Of a stretch of 64,000 nt of DNA, positions 51,532 through 60,898 are shown piece by piece. The stretch spans positions 78,987-142,986 of the forward strand of contig URHG01000001.1 of NCBI GenBank assembly GCA_900547555.1, read 5' to 3'. Made by a program: the position numbers and the translations under genes. The stretch's first letter is position 1, and every line of letters begins with the position of its first letter. The notes beneath the pieces were generated by a model that saw only the letters and a program-made list of their open reading frames with translations, was not told the DNA's origin and made no database searches. This stretch comes from an uncultured Porphyromonadaceae bacterium. GTDB taxonomy: Bacteria > Bacteroidota > Bacteroidia > Bacteroidales > UBA11471.

Positions 51532-52340
51532 AGAGGTATGGTTATGAGTTCAAACGGGGCATCGATCGTCTCTTTTCCGATACGGAAAAGTTGCGAAGGG
51601 AATGGATAAGGCAGTACCGTTTTTATGTATTTTTGTAGAAGTTCGATAAGAGGTTGTCGCAAACTTTTTTGTCCGGCGAGGTAAATGCGGTCGCGAGTTT
51701 GGTCGAGACTTAGTTGTTTCCAAGCCAATAGGGTATAGTAGGCTATGTCTTCGACAGAAGAGTAGTCGAACGTATTGCCGAGGAGTAACCTCCCTTGTTT
51801 GAATACGATGAGGTCGAATCTCTCTTTCCTTAAATGCAGATATACTTTTGTCTCGTTACCGTTGCGGCTGTGGAGGAAAAAGTATTCGCAGAGCGAAGCC
51901 AACGGATGCAATATGATCGGGTTTGAAAACGTCCGACAGAGAAATGTATATAATTCGTGCTCGACCCCGAATAACAGATAGGCGTGGTTGAGAACCAAGT
52001 GATTCTCGATTACGTGGTCATCGTGTCCCGAGAAACAGAAATTATAGTAGGGAAGGCGGTTTTCTTCCTCTTTTTCCAGCTCTTCGGGTACGAATGTGAA
52101 GTGCGAAGTATCGACAAGTATGTAAGTACGGTCGTATTCCTGCAACAACTGCGGATTTTCATAAACGCAATTTTTTACGTTTTCGCACAACGGTCTGTTT
52201 TTTGCGGTAAAAGAGACGGAACAACTTTGATACGTATCATCTTCGAGCGGGTCGAAAGAGGCGAAATAGATGCCGTCGTTGCGAAGTTCTACCAGCAAAT
52301 GATGGCCTGATGGCGGGGGTGTGTTTCCTGTCGTACTCAT
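51519..52340 (-). CDS. DUF3822 family protein
   Basis: The product is 273 residues and lacks a signal peptide or membrane segment. LLVELRNDGIYFASFDPLED at the N-terminus, YILVDTSHFTFVPEEL, and VYLHLRKERFDLIVFKQGRL are the family's landmarks. The repeated two-half layout resembles actin-like ATPase folds, but I see no clear phosphate loops. The overlap with rsmD is common in Bacteroidetes as I recall. Function is unknown. Confidence 0.85.
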   Translation of the reverse strand: MSTTGNTPPPSGHHLLVELRNDGIYFASFDPLEDDTYQSCSVSFTAKNRPLCENVKNCVYENPQLLQEYDRTYILVDTSHFTFVPEELEKEEENRLPYYNFCFSGHDDHVIENHLVLNHAYLLFGVEHELYTFLCRTFSNPIILHPLASLCEYFFLHSRNGNETKVYLHLRKERFDLIVFKQGRLLLGNTFDYSSVEDIAYYTLLAWKQLSLDQTRDRIYLAGQKSLRQPLIELLQKYIKTVLPYPFPSQLFRIGKETIDAPFELITIPLCGL

Positions 52341-52432
52341 AGTAAAAAAAGTCTTCGAAGCAGAGATAGTCGGGTGTGAAAGTATCCTTATTCGGGAGTC
52401 CAGCCTGTTTTTCTATCTATGTTTTGATGTTA

Positions 52433-52440
52433 CAAATGTA
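52433..52440 (-). promoter_or_regulatory. -7 box of the DUF3822-rsmD operon
   Basis: TACATTTG on the minus strand is about 92 bp before the ATG. Confidence 0.55.
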
Positions 52441-52555
52441 ATGAAAAATCTTATTCTTCGGCAGAGAAATCTTGGCATAGCTTCGGGTTGTGTTAAAAAT
52501 GTCGTCGGGAAGGAATAAAGTTGGTGGCGAGATGATTGTGTGTCAGATATTATCT

Positions 52556-52563
52556 TATTTTTG
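52556..52563 (+). promoter_or_regulatory. -7 box of the M64-type gene
   Basis: TATTTTTG lies 28 bp before the ATG at 52592. It excludes the upstream in-frame start at 52490. Confidence 0.65.
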
Positions 52564-52591
52564 CAAAGATAAAATTATATCGATTAAATAT

Positions 52592-54211
52592 ATGGATTAT
52601 TCTTACGTGGGCCGTTTTGTACGGTCGGTTTTCGGCATTGCAGTATGCCTGTTTGCATTTGTGTCTTGTTCCGATGACGAGCCTTTTTCCGACAATAACA
52701 TAGTTGTCCCACCTACAACCGATACTATACCGGCTGAGGGGGTAGTGATAGGAGACGAGAATTTACGAGCTGCCTTGCTTGCCTTGTTGCAGACCGATGA
52801 ACTGACAACCGAAAATTTGGCAACGGTTACAACTCTTTCATTGCGGGCAAAGAATTATTCTACGCTGGAAGGTATTTCGGCTTTGGTCAATCTCGACTCC
52901 CTTACCATCGATAACAATACCGGGAAAGCTTTTATCGAATTTCCAGCGGAAATAGCGAGCATGAAAAATCTGACCTATCTCAAAGCGTCGAGTGTGTTTC
53001 GGGGGACTTTGCCCGATTCGTTATCGGGTTTTACCTATTTCTCGGTCGGAGAGAGTTTCTTGGGAGGGAATATCCCACCTCATCTTATGGATCTTTCGGC
53101 CGAGCGTATTACTTTGAATATCAGTCGTAGCCGTTTTATGGGACTTCCCGTGGATATATGGCAAAAATTGTGCGCCGATGTGGAGAAATACCAGATGAGC
53201 CAGTCGTTGGCTCCTCAGGCTGCCGGATATTTCCTTTCGCTTTACGATCCCGATAGTGCATTGCATACCCAATATCATGCCGATGGTGATTTCGAAATTT
53301 ACCAGACGCATAGCAAAGGGAACGGCATCAATATGTTTATTCTTTGCGACGGCTTCGATTATTCCTGTAATGCTGTCGATGGTATTGCCGAGAAGGTCAT
53401 GAAGTTCAGCGTGGAGCAAATGTTTGCCATCGAGCCGATGACTTCCTTGCGGGACTATTTCGATATTTATTTGGTATATGTCGAGTCTCCCGAGAAAGGT
53501 ATGACATATTCTTCCGACGGGCTGACGAATGACTGGGAGGTAGAGACGAAATTCGGTACGCACCAGCCTAATGTCAATAACCGATACTATTTGTGCGATA
53601 CGCCGGGTATTCTCGATTATATTGCGGCCAGTACCGGCATTTCTCCGCGAGGCGGTATTGTGATGCTTGTTGCTCATAATATGGTACACGGAGGTTCGGC
53701 GGGAATGGAATATGTTTCCGACCGTACTTCGTTCAGTGTTTCGACGATAGAACCCAAGTTTGCCAAGACCGTTTGGCACGAGAGTGTGGGCCATTCCATC
53801 GGTTGGTTGGCCGACGAGTATGTAGAGAGTGGTAATGCCATGTCGGAAATCCCGTCCGATACCCGTGATTATTATGTGACCGAATACGATCGTTGGGATT
53901 ACGGTCGTAATATGGCCTTTACTCATGATACGGCTTCGGTTTGGTGGGCCGATTTTATCGGAGACAAGCGCTATGCCGATGAAAAAATCGGTCTTTATGA
54001 AGGTGGAAATTACTGGGGAAAAGGTGTGTGGCGTCCTACCGAGAACAGCATTATGCGCACGTATGACCGTGACCAACAGTTCAGTGCCCCATGTCGTGCT
54101 GTCATTTATAAAGAGGTGATGACAAGAGCTTTGGGCGAGGAATTTACCTATTCGTATGAGGATTTTGTAAAATTCGATATGAAAGACGCTTATTATCCGT
54201 TGGCAGAATAG
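52592..54211 (+). CDS. M64-type (IgA peptidase-like) metallopeptidase lipoprotein with leucine-rich-like region
   Basis: The product is 539 residues from ATG 52592. A lipoprotein signal ends FAFVSC, with the lipidated Cys near residue 26. Residues about 55-190 look like leucine-rich repeats (ATVTTLSLRAKNYSTLEGIS). The catalytic part starts near 235. MFILCDGFDY and the metal site TVWHESVGHSIGWLADEYVE (394-413) match peptidase M64, but the spacing is His396-Glu397-x3-His401, one residue longer than HExxH. Members cleave surface or secreted proteins, and IgA cleavage is known only for one clostridial founder. The substrate is unknown. A 77-bp decayed copy of its 5' part lies 115 bp downstream. 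Confidence 0.82.
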   Translation: MDYSYVGRFVRSVFGIAVCLFAFVSCSDDEPFSDNNIVVPPTTDTIPAEGVVIGDENLRAALLALLQTDELTTENLATVTTLSLRAKNYSTLEGISALVNLDSLTIDNNTGKAFIEFPAEIASMKNLTYLKASSVFRGTLPDSLSGFTYFSVGESFLGGNIPPHLMDLSAERITLNISRSRFMGLPVDIWQKLCADVEKYQMSQSLAPQAAGYFLSLYDPDSALHTQYHADGDFEIYQTHSKGNGINMFILCDGFDYSCNAVDGIAEKVMKFSVEQMFAIEPMTSLRDYFDIYLVYVESPEKGMTYSSDGLTNDWEVETKFGTHQPNVNNRYYLCDTPGILDYIAASTGISPRGGIVMLVAHNMVHGGSAGMEYVSDRTSFSVSTIEPKFAKTVWHESVGHSIGWLADEYVESGNAMSEIPSDTRDYYVTEYDRWDYGRNMAFTHDTASVWWADFIGDKRYADEKIGLYEGGNYWGKGVWRPTENSIMRTYDRDQQFSAPCRAVIYKEVMTRALGEEFTYSYEDFVKFDMKDAYYPLAE

Positions 54212-54325
54212 CTCTTTTTGCAAATATTGCTGTCTCATGAGAGTATGCTTTGAAAGTGTGCTCTCATTTTTTCATTCCGAACCGACGTCAAATCAAGTGC
54301 ATGGAATCCCGTAAGAAATATGTTT

Positions 54326-54402
54326 CCTTGTTGTAGGCCGATGAACTGACAACCGAAAATTTGGCAACGGTTACGATTCTTTCATTGCGGGCTAAGAATT
54401 AT
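54326..54402 (+). pseudogene. Decayed 77-bp fragment of the M64-type gene
   Basis: The 77 bp match 52782-52858 inside the leucine-rich-like region of the upstream gene without gaps and with about five substitutions. The reading frame is broken by TAG where the intact gene has CAG. Both ends run straight into short repeat units. It is either a duplicated piece or the last trace of a second gene copy overwritten by repeats. Confidence 0.85.
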
Positions 54403-54558
54403 GTTTCGCAGAAGATTCTTCGGCGTTTCACACCTCAGAATGACAACCGTGTCATTCCGAGCGAGGGCACAAGCCCGACGAGGAATCTCTGACAATAAAG
54501 AAAAGATTTTTCGGGATAATCCCTCAGAATGACATACACCCTCTGAAACATAAGTAAA

Positions 54559-54642
54559 GACTCCTCTAAAAACGGGTGTGTAATTCGCACCCGTTTTGTT
54601 TTTACCGCCCTTACCCTTCTAATGTCATTCCGAACGTATGTG
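54559..54642 (-). repeat. 85-bp terminator-like repeat, copy 2
   Basis: This is the inverted counterpart of 18355-18440. The hairpin at 54569-54597 has AAAACGGGTGTG and CGCACCCGTTTT. It is fully paired with a U-G only when read on the plus strand, and TTTTGTTTTT follows on that strand. Confidence 0.8.
54569..54597 (+). terminator. Terminator-like hairpin, copy 2
   Basis: A 12-pair stem with one U-G pair has the loop TAATT, and a T-rich tail follows on the plus strand. It lies 358 bp after the M64-type stop and could end that transcript late. Confidence 0.6.
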
Positions 54643-54968
54643 AGGAATCCCTCTTTTTTGTTCTTGGATAGGGATTCTTCACATCGCATACGCTTCGTTC
54701 AGAATGACATGCTTGTCATCTCGAACGATGGTGAGAGATGTCTTGCGATACGCTCTCTATCTGTTGAGATTCTTCATTACACTTCGTTCTATTCAGAATG
54801 ACATTGTACTGCAAAGGCAGCACTACTTGTCAAGTAATTCTTCCGCTTTACGGTCGACGGAATGACACGCTTGTCGTCTCGAACGTAAGTGAGAGATCTT
54901 AAAAAATGATGAAGCGATTATTTATCTTGTATGCCGAGTGTTTTCTGATTTACCGTAGGGGAGAATAT

Positions 54969-55001
54969 AAAAAGGGCTGTGTCTTGGACACAGCCCTTTT
55001 T
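54969..55001 (-). terminator. Terminator of the SusCD locus
   Basis: AAAAAGGGCTGTGTC pairs perfectly with its complement around TTG. T runs flank it on both strands. It lies 24 bp after the last gene. Confidence 0.9.
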
Positions 55002-55024
55002 ATAATTCGATCGAAGAATAATGT

Positions 55025-56203
55025 TTATTTCTTAGGTGCGCGAAGTTCTTCTGCCATTTGTACGAAATGGTTGGCTTGCGGGCCCATACGCATGGCCATT
55101 GTCATGCCTCCTTTGGCTTCTTGGGCAGCTCTTTCGGCAGCTTCCTGTTCGAGTTGAGCGGCATATTTGTCGCACCAGACAGCGGCGTGGTTGCGCAGTT
55201 TCTGATCGTCGCAGTTTTTGTTGATGCGGATAGCCCAGTTATAGACATCGAGTAGATCGGCGTCGTATTTCGAGATCAGTTTATCGCCGTAAGAAATATA
55301 TTTTTTCCAGTCTTGGGTACATTCAGCCAAGTACATACGGGTCGAAATTTCGATTTTCTTGGCATCTTTTACCTTGTTTTTCTTCATGTATTTCATGTAG
55401 TCGGCAAAACCTTTGTCGTCGAACGTGTAGGTCCCGTTTTCCCCTTCTACCACGAATTTACGACCATAGAGATTCCATGTATAGCGTTCTTTCATATTGA
55501 CATACATTTCGCCGTATTGTTCGGTGAATTTGTCTTTGTTCTCGAGGAAGAAGACATACGGTTTGGAATAAGGCGACTCGATATAGCTCATGAAAAAGTT
55601 GAAAAGTTTGCGGTCGGTAAGCATCTTTTCATACTTGTTGTCGAGGTATTGGGGTACCAGTTTTGTCAACATCTCTTTGTCATTGGCCTCGGCAAGCACG
55701 TCGATATATTCTTCGATGAACTCATCGCTGCGCTCTCCGTTGTTGTATCGTTGGGTCATGCTTTTGATGTTGTTGCCCGAGAGTCCCGATACGGTACGTT
55801 TCATAAATTCTTTGGCGCTGCACGAGCCGACGATTTTATGAATGACTTCTTCGGTTTTGGGGTCGACGAAAACCAGTGTAGGATAGGCGTTTACTCCCAG
55901 TTTCGTTTTTTGGGCGATACCGTCGGGAGTTTCCATGTCGAGTTTCAGGTTGATAAACGATTCATTGAAAAACTCGGCGACTTCGGCGTCTTTGAAGGTG
56001 GTTTTTGCCATTTGTTTACAAGGTCCGCACCATTGGGTATAGCAATCTATAAACAAGATACGTCCGGCATCTTTGGCGGCTTTGAGAGCTTCGGCATAAG
56101 TTCCTTCGAGGAAGGATATGCCGGTTTCGGTTTGAGCCTGTTCTTGTGCCGTTGCTCCGCAGAAGGGGAGCAGTGCGGCGAAAAATAACATTAATTTTTT
56201 CAT
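55025..56203 (-). CDS. Secreted thioredoxin-fold protein, last gene of the SusCD locus
   Basis: The product is 392 residues from ATG 56203. A signal peptide ends FCGATAQ near residue 20. The thioredoxin fold covers about 25-140, with active site CYTQWCGPCKQM and the cis-Pro block GVNAYPTLVFVDPK. The following ~250 residues are helical and charged, without a family I recognise. The CGPC site suggests redox activity on disulfides in the periplasm. It starts 19 bp after susD and closes the five-gene run. Confidence 0.83.
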   Translation of the reverse strand: MKKLMLFFAALLPFCGATAQEQAQTETGISFLEGTYAEALKAAKDAGRILFIDCYTQWCGPCKQMAKTTFKDAEVAEFFNESFINLKLDMETPDGIAQKTKLGVNAYPTLVFVDPKTEEVIHKIVGSCSAKEFMKRTVSGLSGNNIKSMTQRYNNGERSDEFIEEYIDVLAEANDKEMLTKLVPQYLDNKYEKMLTDRKLFNFFMSYIESPYSKPYVFFLENKDKFTEQYGEMYVNMKERYTWNLYGRKFVVEGENGTYTFDDKGFADYMKYMKKNKVKDAKKIEISTRMYLAECTQDWKKYISYGDKLISKYDADLLDVYNWAIRINKNCDDQKLRNHAAVWCDKYAAQLEQEAAERAAQEAKGGMTMAMRMGPQANHFVQMAEELRAPKK

Positions 56204-56222
56204 AAATGAAGTGTTTTGTAGG

Positions 56223-57740
56223 TTAGAATCCGCTGTTTTGTTTGATGACGCCGTCCGAGATCTGTACTTCATATTCGGGTATCGGCAATATTTTTTTATT
56301 ATTGGGCAGACCTTTGGTTTTCAAATCTCTTCCGGTACGGATAAGATCCCAACGATAGTGTCCTTCCATAGCCAGTTCGCGGTTACGTTCCACGAGTATG
56401 GAGTCGACGAATGCATCGACCGAGGCAAAATCCGAGGCTTTCAGTTCTGCCGGTTTCTGACCTTCGGGGAAAGGCTTACAGCGAATGTCGTTGAGGTGTT
56501 GCAAGGCTTCTGCATCGATGCTGTTGGTCGTGTAGGCCAAAGTTTCCGCACGGGTAAGTTTTATTTCCGACAAACGTATGTATTGTACATCGCAGTAGCA
56601 CCCTCCGTTGTCGTATTTCATCGACGCTTTCAGGTTGGCGTTGTTCGTTGTAGAACCTTGTTGGATAAGGTATTCGTTTGTGGTGCCGTACCCGCGAAGA
56701 TCTCCCGGCAGATAACTGTTGATGAGGGAGTCGGAAGTAGAGAAATTGGTCTTTGAAAATACCGTTGTCCACCCGCACGGGAATACGTTGGTACTGATGC
56801 GACTGGGTTGGAAAAATATCAGTTCCGTCGCATAATTGGTCGGGTCGGGATAGGTCGAGTTTTCGTAGATGTTGCTGGGGAAAATATTGGTGCGGTGGTC
56901 GTTATATTCGTCGTTGAACGTGATAACGGTCGATTTCAATACCTCTCCGGCGTAGTAAGCAGCCTGTTCCAGTTCGTCGATATTTTTCAGGTAGGTTCCT
57001 TTATACAGGTAAATGCGGGAAAGGAGCGCTTTTGCCGTTGTTGCGGTAGCCCGGTAACGTTGTGCCGGAGCATAGTCGGTCTGCGGCAGATCGGGGATCG
57101 CTTCGGTGAGATCCTTTATGATTTGCGTGTAAATGGAGCCGACCGTTTCGCGGGCCTGTACATCTTCGGGTTTATATCCGTCGTAGGGCGTAAGGCGCAA
57201 GACCAGTCCCAAGCCGTTGTCTTCGCCGACCAATGCTCCGTCGCCGTAAATGCAGAGCAACGTGAAGTATTCGTAGGCCCGCAGGAATTTGGCTTCGGCG
57301 ATATGCTGTTTCATCATCTTGGGGTCATATTGTCCGAATTCATTGATTCCGGCGATGATGTTGTTGGCATAATCGATGGCGTTATAGCCGTATTGGTAAA
57401 TGTTCTTGATGAAGCCGTCGTGCTCATCGGTGGTATATTCGCATTTTTCCATTGCAAGGAGACTCGATGCACCATTGTTTACCGTGATATTTTCGGTGCC
57501 GATGTCGGCCAGTTGGAATGCAAAATAGCTGTTGGTATAGTTGTTTTGGTCGTTGGGTGCACCCGAGAGCAGCACGCACAAGCGGGTGTATGCCCCGATA
57601 AGGGCCGATTGTGCGGTTTTCTCTTCTTTGTAGACCGTCTCGTCTACCATCGTGTTTTGCGGTGCATAGTCGAGTTCACATGCGCTGAACAGGGCCAGCG
57701 ACGTGAGGGTCGATATGGTGAATAAGATTTTTTTCATCAT
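56223..57740 (-). CDS. susD: SusD/RagB-family nutrient-binding lipoprotein
   Basis: The product is 505 residues. The lipoprotein signal ends LALFSACELDYAPQNTM with lipidated Cys21. Family features are the helical TPR-like scaffold (FLRAYEYFTLLCIYGDGALV, TTAKALLSRIYLYKGTYL) and the C-terminal ERNRELAMEGHYRWDLIRTG. It caps the SusC channel on the cell surface and binds the substrate. It starts 19 bp after susC. The gene family cannot tell glycan from peptide ligands, and no glycoside hydrolase lies nearby. Confidence 0.92.
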   Translation of the reverse strand: MMKKILFTISTLTSLALFSACELDYAPQNTMVDETVYKEEKTAQSALIGAYTRLCVLLSGAPNDQNNYTNSYFAFQLADIGTENITVNNGASSLLAMEKCEYTTDEHDGFIKNIYQYGYNAIDYANNIIAGINEFGQYDPKMMKQHIAEAKFLRAYEYFTLLCIYGDGALVGEDNGLGLVLRLTPYDGYKPEDVQARETVGSIYTQIIKDLTEAIPDLPQTDYAPAQRYRATATTAKALLSRIYLYKGTYLKNIDELEQAAYYAGEVLKSTVITFNDEYNDHRTNIFPSNIYENSTYPDPTNYATELIFFQPSRISTNVFPCGWTTVFSKTNFSTSDSLINSYLPGDLRGYGTTNEYLIQQGSTTNNANLKASMKYDNGGCYCDVQYIRLSEIKLTRAETLAYTTNSIDAEALQHLNDIRCKPFPEGQKPAELKASDFASVDAFVDSILVERNRELAMEGHYRWDLIRTGRDLKTKGLPNNKKILPIPEYEVQISDGVIKQNSGF

Positions 57741-57759
57741 GTTGTTTGTCCTCCTGTGG

Positions 57760-60700
57760 TTAAATTCCGAATCTTATACCGAATTGATAGCTTCGTGAAG
57801 ATGGCATCGTCAGGTTGTCGTATCCGGTCGCGGTTGCCGACGAACCGAATGCGCTCACTTCGGGATCGAGTCCCGAGTAAGAACTGATGGTGAACACATT
57901 GGTAAGAACCACGAAAAGTTTTATCTGATTGAATGTTTTCGTCCTTCTCAATATCTGTTTCGGGAGAGAATACGAGAATTCGAGCGTTTTCAGCCTCAGG
58001 TAAGAGTTCTTTTCGAGAAACCGGGTCGAGGTGATCGACGAGGTGTAGTCGGAATTGTTGATGATGGAACTGTTTTTCAGTTTCGGAATATCGGTTGTCT
58101 GCCCCGGTATCTGCCAGAAGTCGAGAATGTCGCGAGACAAGTTGTTGGCCGATTCGGTTGCATAGGTGAGCAACTGGGCACGGGTGGAGTTGATCATGTG
58201 GCCGCCTGCCGAGAATGTAAACATCAGGTTCAATTCAAACCCTTTATAGGTAAGAATGTTTGTGAGACTGCCGTAAAATTTCGGTTCGGCCGTACCGCAG
58301 ACTTTTTTGTTTTCGGTCGATGTATCGTAGTTCGAGGCCGGAGGAACGGTAGTGATCGTACCGTCGGCGAGACGCCACAAGGGATCTCCCGTCATGGGAT
58401 CGACGCCTACCCATTCGTGCAGATACCATTGCGCCATGGGGTAACCTACGGCATAGTATTTGAAAGAACTGTTGGCTTGGTCGAGTTGATTTCCCTCGAA
58501 GTTGAGCTTCAATATTTTATTGCTGTTGTGAGAGACGTTGAGTATCGTCTGCCATGTGAAGTCTTTCCGCACGATATTATCGGATATGACTTGTATTTCG
58601 ATCCCCTGATTCTGCATGTCGGCGATATTCTGGTATTGGGTGGAATATCCGGTGTAAGCGGGCAGATCCGAAGAGAAAAGCATATCGGAGGTGCGTTTGT
58701 AGTAATAGTCGACCGTCAGTTTCAGTCGTTCTTTGAAGGCAGAAAAGTCGATACCCAAGTCGTAGGTGATGGTTTTTTCCCAGTCGAGGTTTACGTTGCT
58801 CGGTTGCGACATCGAGAGGAATTGCTCGCTACCGTAGGACGAAGAGGTGTTCAGTACGTAGATGGCCTGTGCACCGTAGTAGCTGTTATTGGCGTCCTGA
58901 CTGGTCCAACCTATCGATCCGCGCACTTTCAGTTCATCGATCCACGGGGCGTTGTAGGCGATGAAATCTTCTTCGGAGAGTCGCCATGCGGCCGATACGG
59001 CGGGAATGTTGATGAACCGGTGCAAGCGGTTATATCGGGAAGAGCCGTCGAGCCGATAGGAAACGCCGAAAAGATAACGGCGCATCAGCTGATAGTTTAC
59101 GCGGGCAAAAGCCGAAAGCAGGGCCCATGTGTCTTCTCCGGCTGCCGATACGCGGGAGGTTTGGGCCGACCCGATACCTTTGATGTCTTTGCTGAAGAAA
59201 TTGGACCCGTAGATCGTGTTGTTATATTCATGCCCTATCTCATAGCTTTGTCCCAAGACGGCTTGCAGATAATGGCGGTCGTTGAACACCTTGTTTACGG
59301 TAATGGTATTGTTGTTGACGACACGGTATTTCAGAGCATTGCTTTCCGAGGCTTGGTTGTTGGGGGTCAGATCCGCTACTTCCTCGGGAAGTTCGGGTTT
59401 ATATGTATAAGCCCGGGTATTTGCGATATTGATACCCAATTCGGTTTTGAGTTGCAACCACGGTGTTACGTCATATTGCAGATAGGTATTTCCTATCGTC
59501 GTTATGTTTTTGCTTTGTGAGGTAACATCGTGTGCGTAGGCGACGGGGTTGTAGTTGTCGTTGTTCCCTTTGGTGTTGAGCGAGTGGCCGTAGTAATACG
59601 AGCCGTCTTCGTTGTAAATGGGAAGGTTGGGAGCGCGCAGTATGGCGTCTTTATAGACGGTGGGAGCCGTAAGGGCATTGTTGTCTACAAAAGAGAGGGT
59701 AACGTTGGCACCCAGTGTAAATTTGTCGCTCAGTTGCGTATCGAGATTCAGACGTGCCGAGTAACGTTGCAGGTCGTTATTGATGATATACGACTCGTTA
59801 TTGGCATAAGAGAGACTGAAAAAGTATCGAGAACGGCTGTTTCCGCCCGAGACCGATGCGCTGAGATTATGGCTGACGGCATTGCGGGTTACGGCATCTT
59901 GCCAGTCGGTATTATGTCCTGCCCGATAGGTATCGGACGGGTAATATTGGGAGTAGATTTGTGCGTATTCGTCCCCGTTGATGAGATCGAGTTTCCCGAT
60001 GGGGTTGTCGATGCTCAACGTGTACGAAACGTTTACTGATGTACGGTCGCGTGAACCGCTTTTAGTGGTGATAAGGACGACACCGGCCGAGCCTCGTGAA
60101 CCGTAAATAGAGGTGGCGAATGCGTCTTTCAGGATTTCGATCGATTCGATGTCGTCGGGGTTGATAGAGAGGAGCGGATTTTGTTCGAAAGAGTAGTTCA
60201 GGTCCATGTTATTGACCAAAGAGCCTCCTCCGGTCGAGGTTCCACCCATGCTGATGGCACTTACCGATCCGCCGCTTGTCCCTACCGAGTTGGAAGATCG
60301 GTCTGTCCCGTAGATGGGAACTCCGTCTACGACATACAAGGGATTGTTTTCGCCGATGATAGAACTTACGCCGCGTATCGTCAATAGATTGGCACCACCG
60401 AGAGCTCCCGATGAGTTGCTGACGAATACACCGGGCGCACGGCCTTGCAGCAGTTGGTCGACCGATAGAAATGATTTTTGTTCGTCGAGCTTGACCGATG
60501 ATACCGAGCCGGTAATATCGCGGCGCTCCTGCTTTCCGTAACCTACAACAGTAATTTCTCGCATGGAGTTTTCGGCCGGAACGAGTCGTATGGCTTCGAC
60601 CATTTTGGGATTGTCTACGGTTACTTTATTGGTTTCGTAACCGATAAATGAGAAAGAAATAGTTGCACCTGTCGGTACGTTGGTGAGCGTAAATGTTCCG

Positions 60701-60873
60701 TCCGAAGTCGACAAGGTGGCGCCTTTCCCGTTGACCGAAACCGTTACGCCCGCCATAGGGACGTTGTTTTCATCGAGTACGGTACCGGATATTTTTGTGA
60801 GGTTTTGCGCCGAGGCCATTTCGCAACAGAATATACAGCATAGTACCGTGTATATTGTCCAAAATTTTTTCAT
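57760..60873 (-). CDS. susC: SusC/RagA-family TonB-dependent outer-membrane transporter
   Basis: The product is 1037 residues. After the signal peptide (about 1-22) a carboxypeptidase-D-like domain covers about 27-100 (ISGTVLDENNVPMAGVTVSV). The SusC signature follows in ITVVGYGKQERRDITGSVSS. The plug domain covers about 115-235, including NPLYVVDGVPIYG. The rest is the 22-strand barrel, which ends QFGIRFGI. With SusD it forms the pedal-bin transporter, driven by TonB. A terminator-like hairpin lies just upstream, so its transcript may start or be attenuated there. Confidence 0.95.
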   Translation of the reverse strand: MKKFWTIYTVLCCIFCCEMASAQNLTKISGTVLDENNVPMAGVTVSVNGKGATLSTSDGTFTLTNVPTGATISFSFIGYETNKVTVDNPKMVEAIRLVPAENSMREITVVGYGKQERRDITGSVSSVKLDEQKSFLSVDQLLQGRAPGVFVSNSSGALGGANLLTIRGVSSIIGENNPLYVVDGVPIYGTDRSSNSVGTSGGSVSAISMGGTSTGGGSLVNNMDLNYSFEQNPLLSINPDDIESIEILKDAFATSIYGSRGSAGVVLITTKSGSRDRTSVNVSYTLSIDNPIGKLDLINGDEYAQIYSQYYPSDTYRAGHNTDWQDAVTRNAVSHNLSASVSGGNSRSRYFFSLSYANNESYIINNDLQRYSARLNLDTQLSDKFTLGANVTLSFVDNNALTAPTVYKDAILRAPNLPIYNEDGSYYYGHSLNTKGNNDNYNPVAYAHDVTSQSKNITTIGNTYLQYDVTPWLQLKTELGINIANTRAYTYKPELPEEVADLTPNNQASESNALKYRVVNNNTITVNKVFNDRHYLQAVLGQSYEIGHEYNNTIYGSNFFSKDIKGIGSAQTSRVSAAGEDTWALLSAFARVNYQLMRRYLFGVSYRLDGSSRYNRLHRFINIPAVSAAWRLSEEDFIAYNAPWIDELKVRGSIGWTSQDANNSYYGAQAIYVLNTSSSYGSEQFLSMSQPSNVNLDWEKTITYDLGIDFSAFKERLKLTVDYYYKRTSDMLFSSDLPAYTGYSTQYQNIADMQNQGIEIQVISDNIVRKDFTWQTILNVSHNSNKILKLNFEGNQLDQANSSFKYYAVGYPMAQWYLHEWVGVDPMTGDPLWRLADGTITTVPPASNYDTSTENKKVCGTAEPKFYGSLTNILTYKGFELNLMFTFSAGGHMINSTRAQLLTYATESANNLSRDILDFWQIPGQTTDIPKLKNSSIINNSDYTSSITSTRFLEKNSYLRLKTLEFSYSLPKQILRRTKTFNQIKLFVVLTNVFTISSYSGLDPEVSAFGSSATATGYDNLTMPSSRSYQFGIRFGI

Positions 60874-60898
60874 AATGTTAAGTCCCGGTATTTGATTG

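Larger units (their letters stand above)
54272..54900. repeat. Short mosaic repeat cluster E (about 10 units)
   Basis: This is the gene-free convergent gap between the M64-type and thioredoxin-type genes. Units: 54272-54310 (+), 54413-54445 (-), 54450-54489 (+), 54504-54534 (-), 54623-54650 (+), 54671-54709 (-), 54714-54742 (+), 54766-54803 (-), 54834-54867 (-), 54872-54900 (+). The units at 54714 and 54872 use the ATCTC/GAGAT end pair (the latter GTCTC, a G-U variant). The unit at 54450-54489 has the inner stem GGGC-ACAA-GCCC, and 54504-54534 has GGGA-TAA-TCCC. Confidence 0.85.

Noticed and set aside
52490..52591. N-terminal extension of the M64-type protein
   Set aside because: The promoter box at 52556-52563 lies inside it, and the lipoprotein signal begins only at 52592.
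54272..54900. Repeat cluster as a CRISPR array
   Set aside because: Units are in both orientations, vary in length and sequence, have non-unique spacers that recur between clusters, and no cas genes are nearby.
58198..59520. Long open frame (440 codons) antisense to susC
   Set aside because: It lies wholly inside susC, has no recognisable domain, and is explained by the codon use of the real gene on the other strand.
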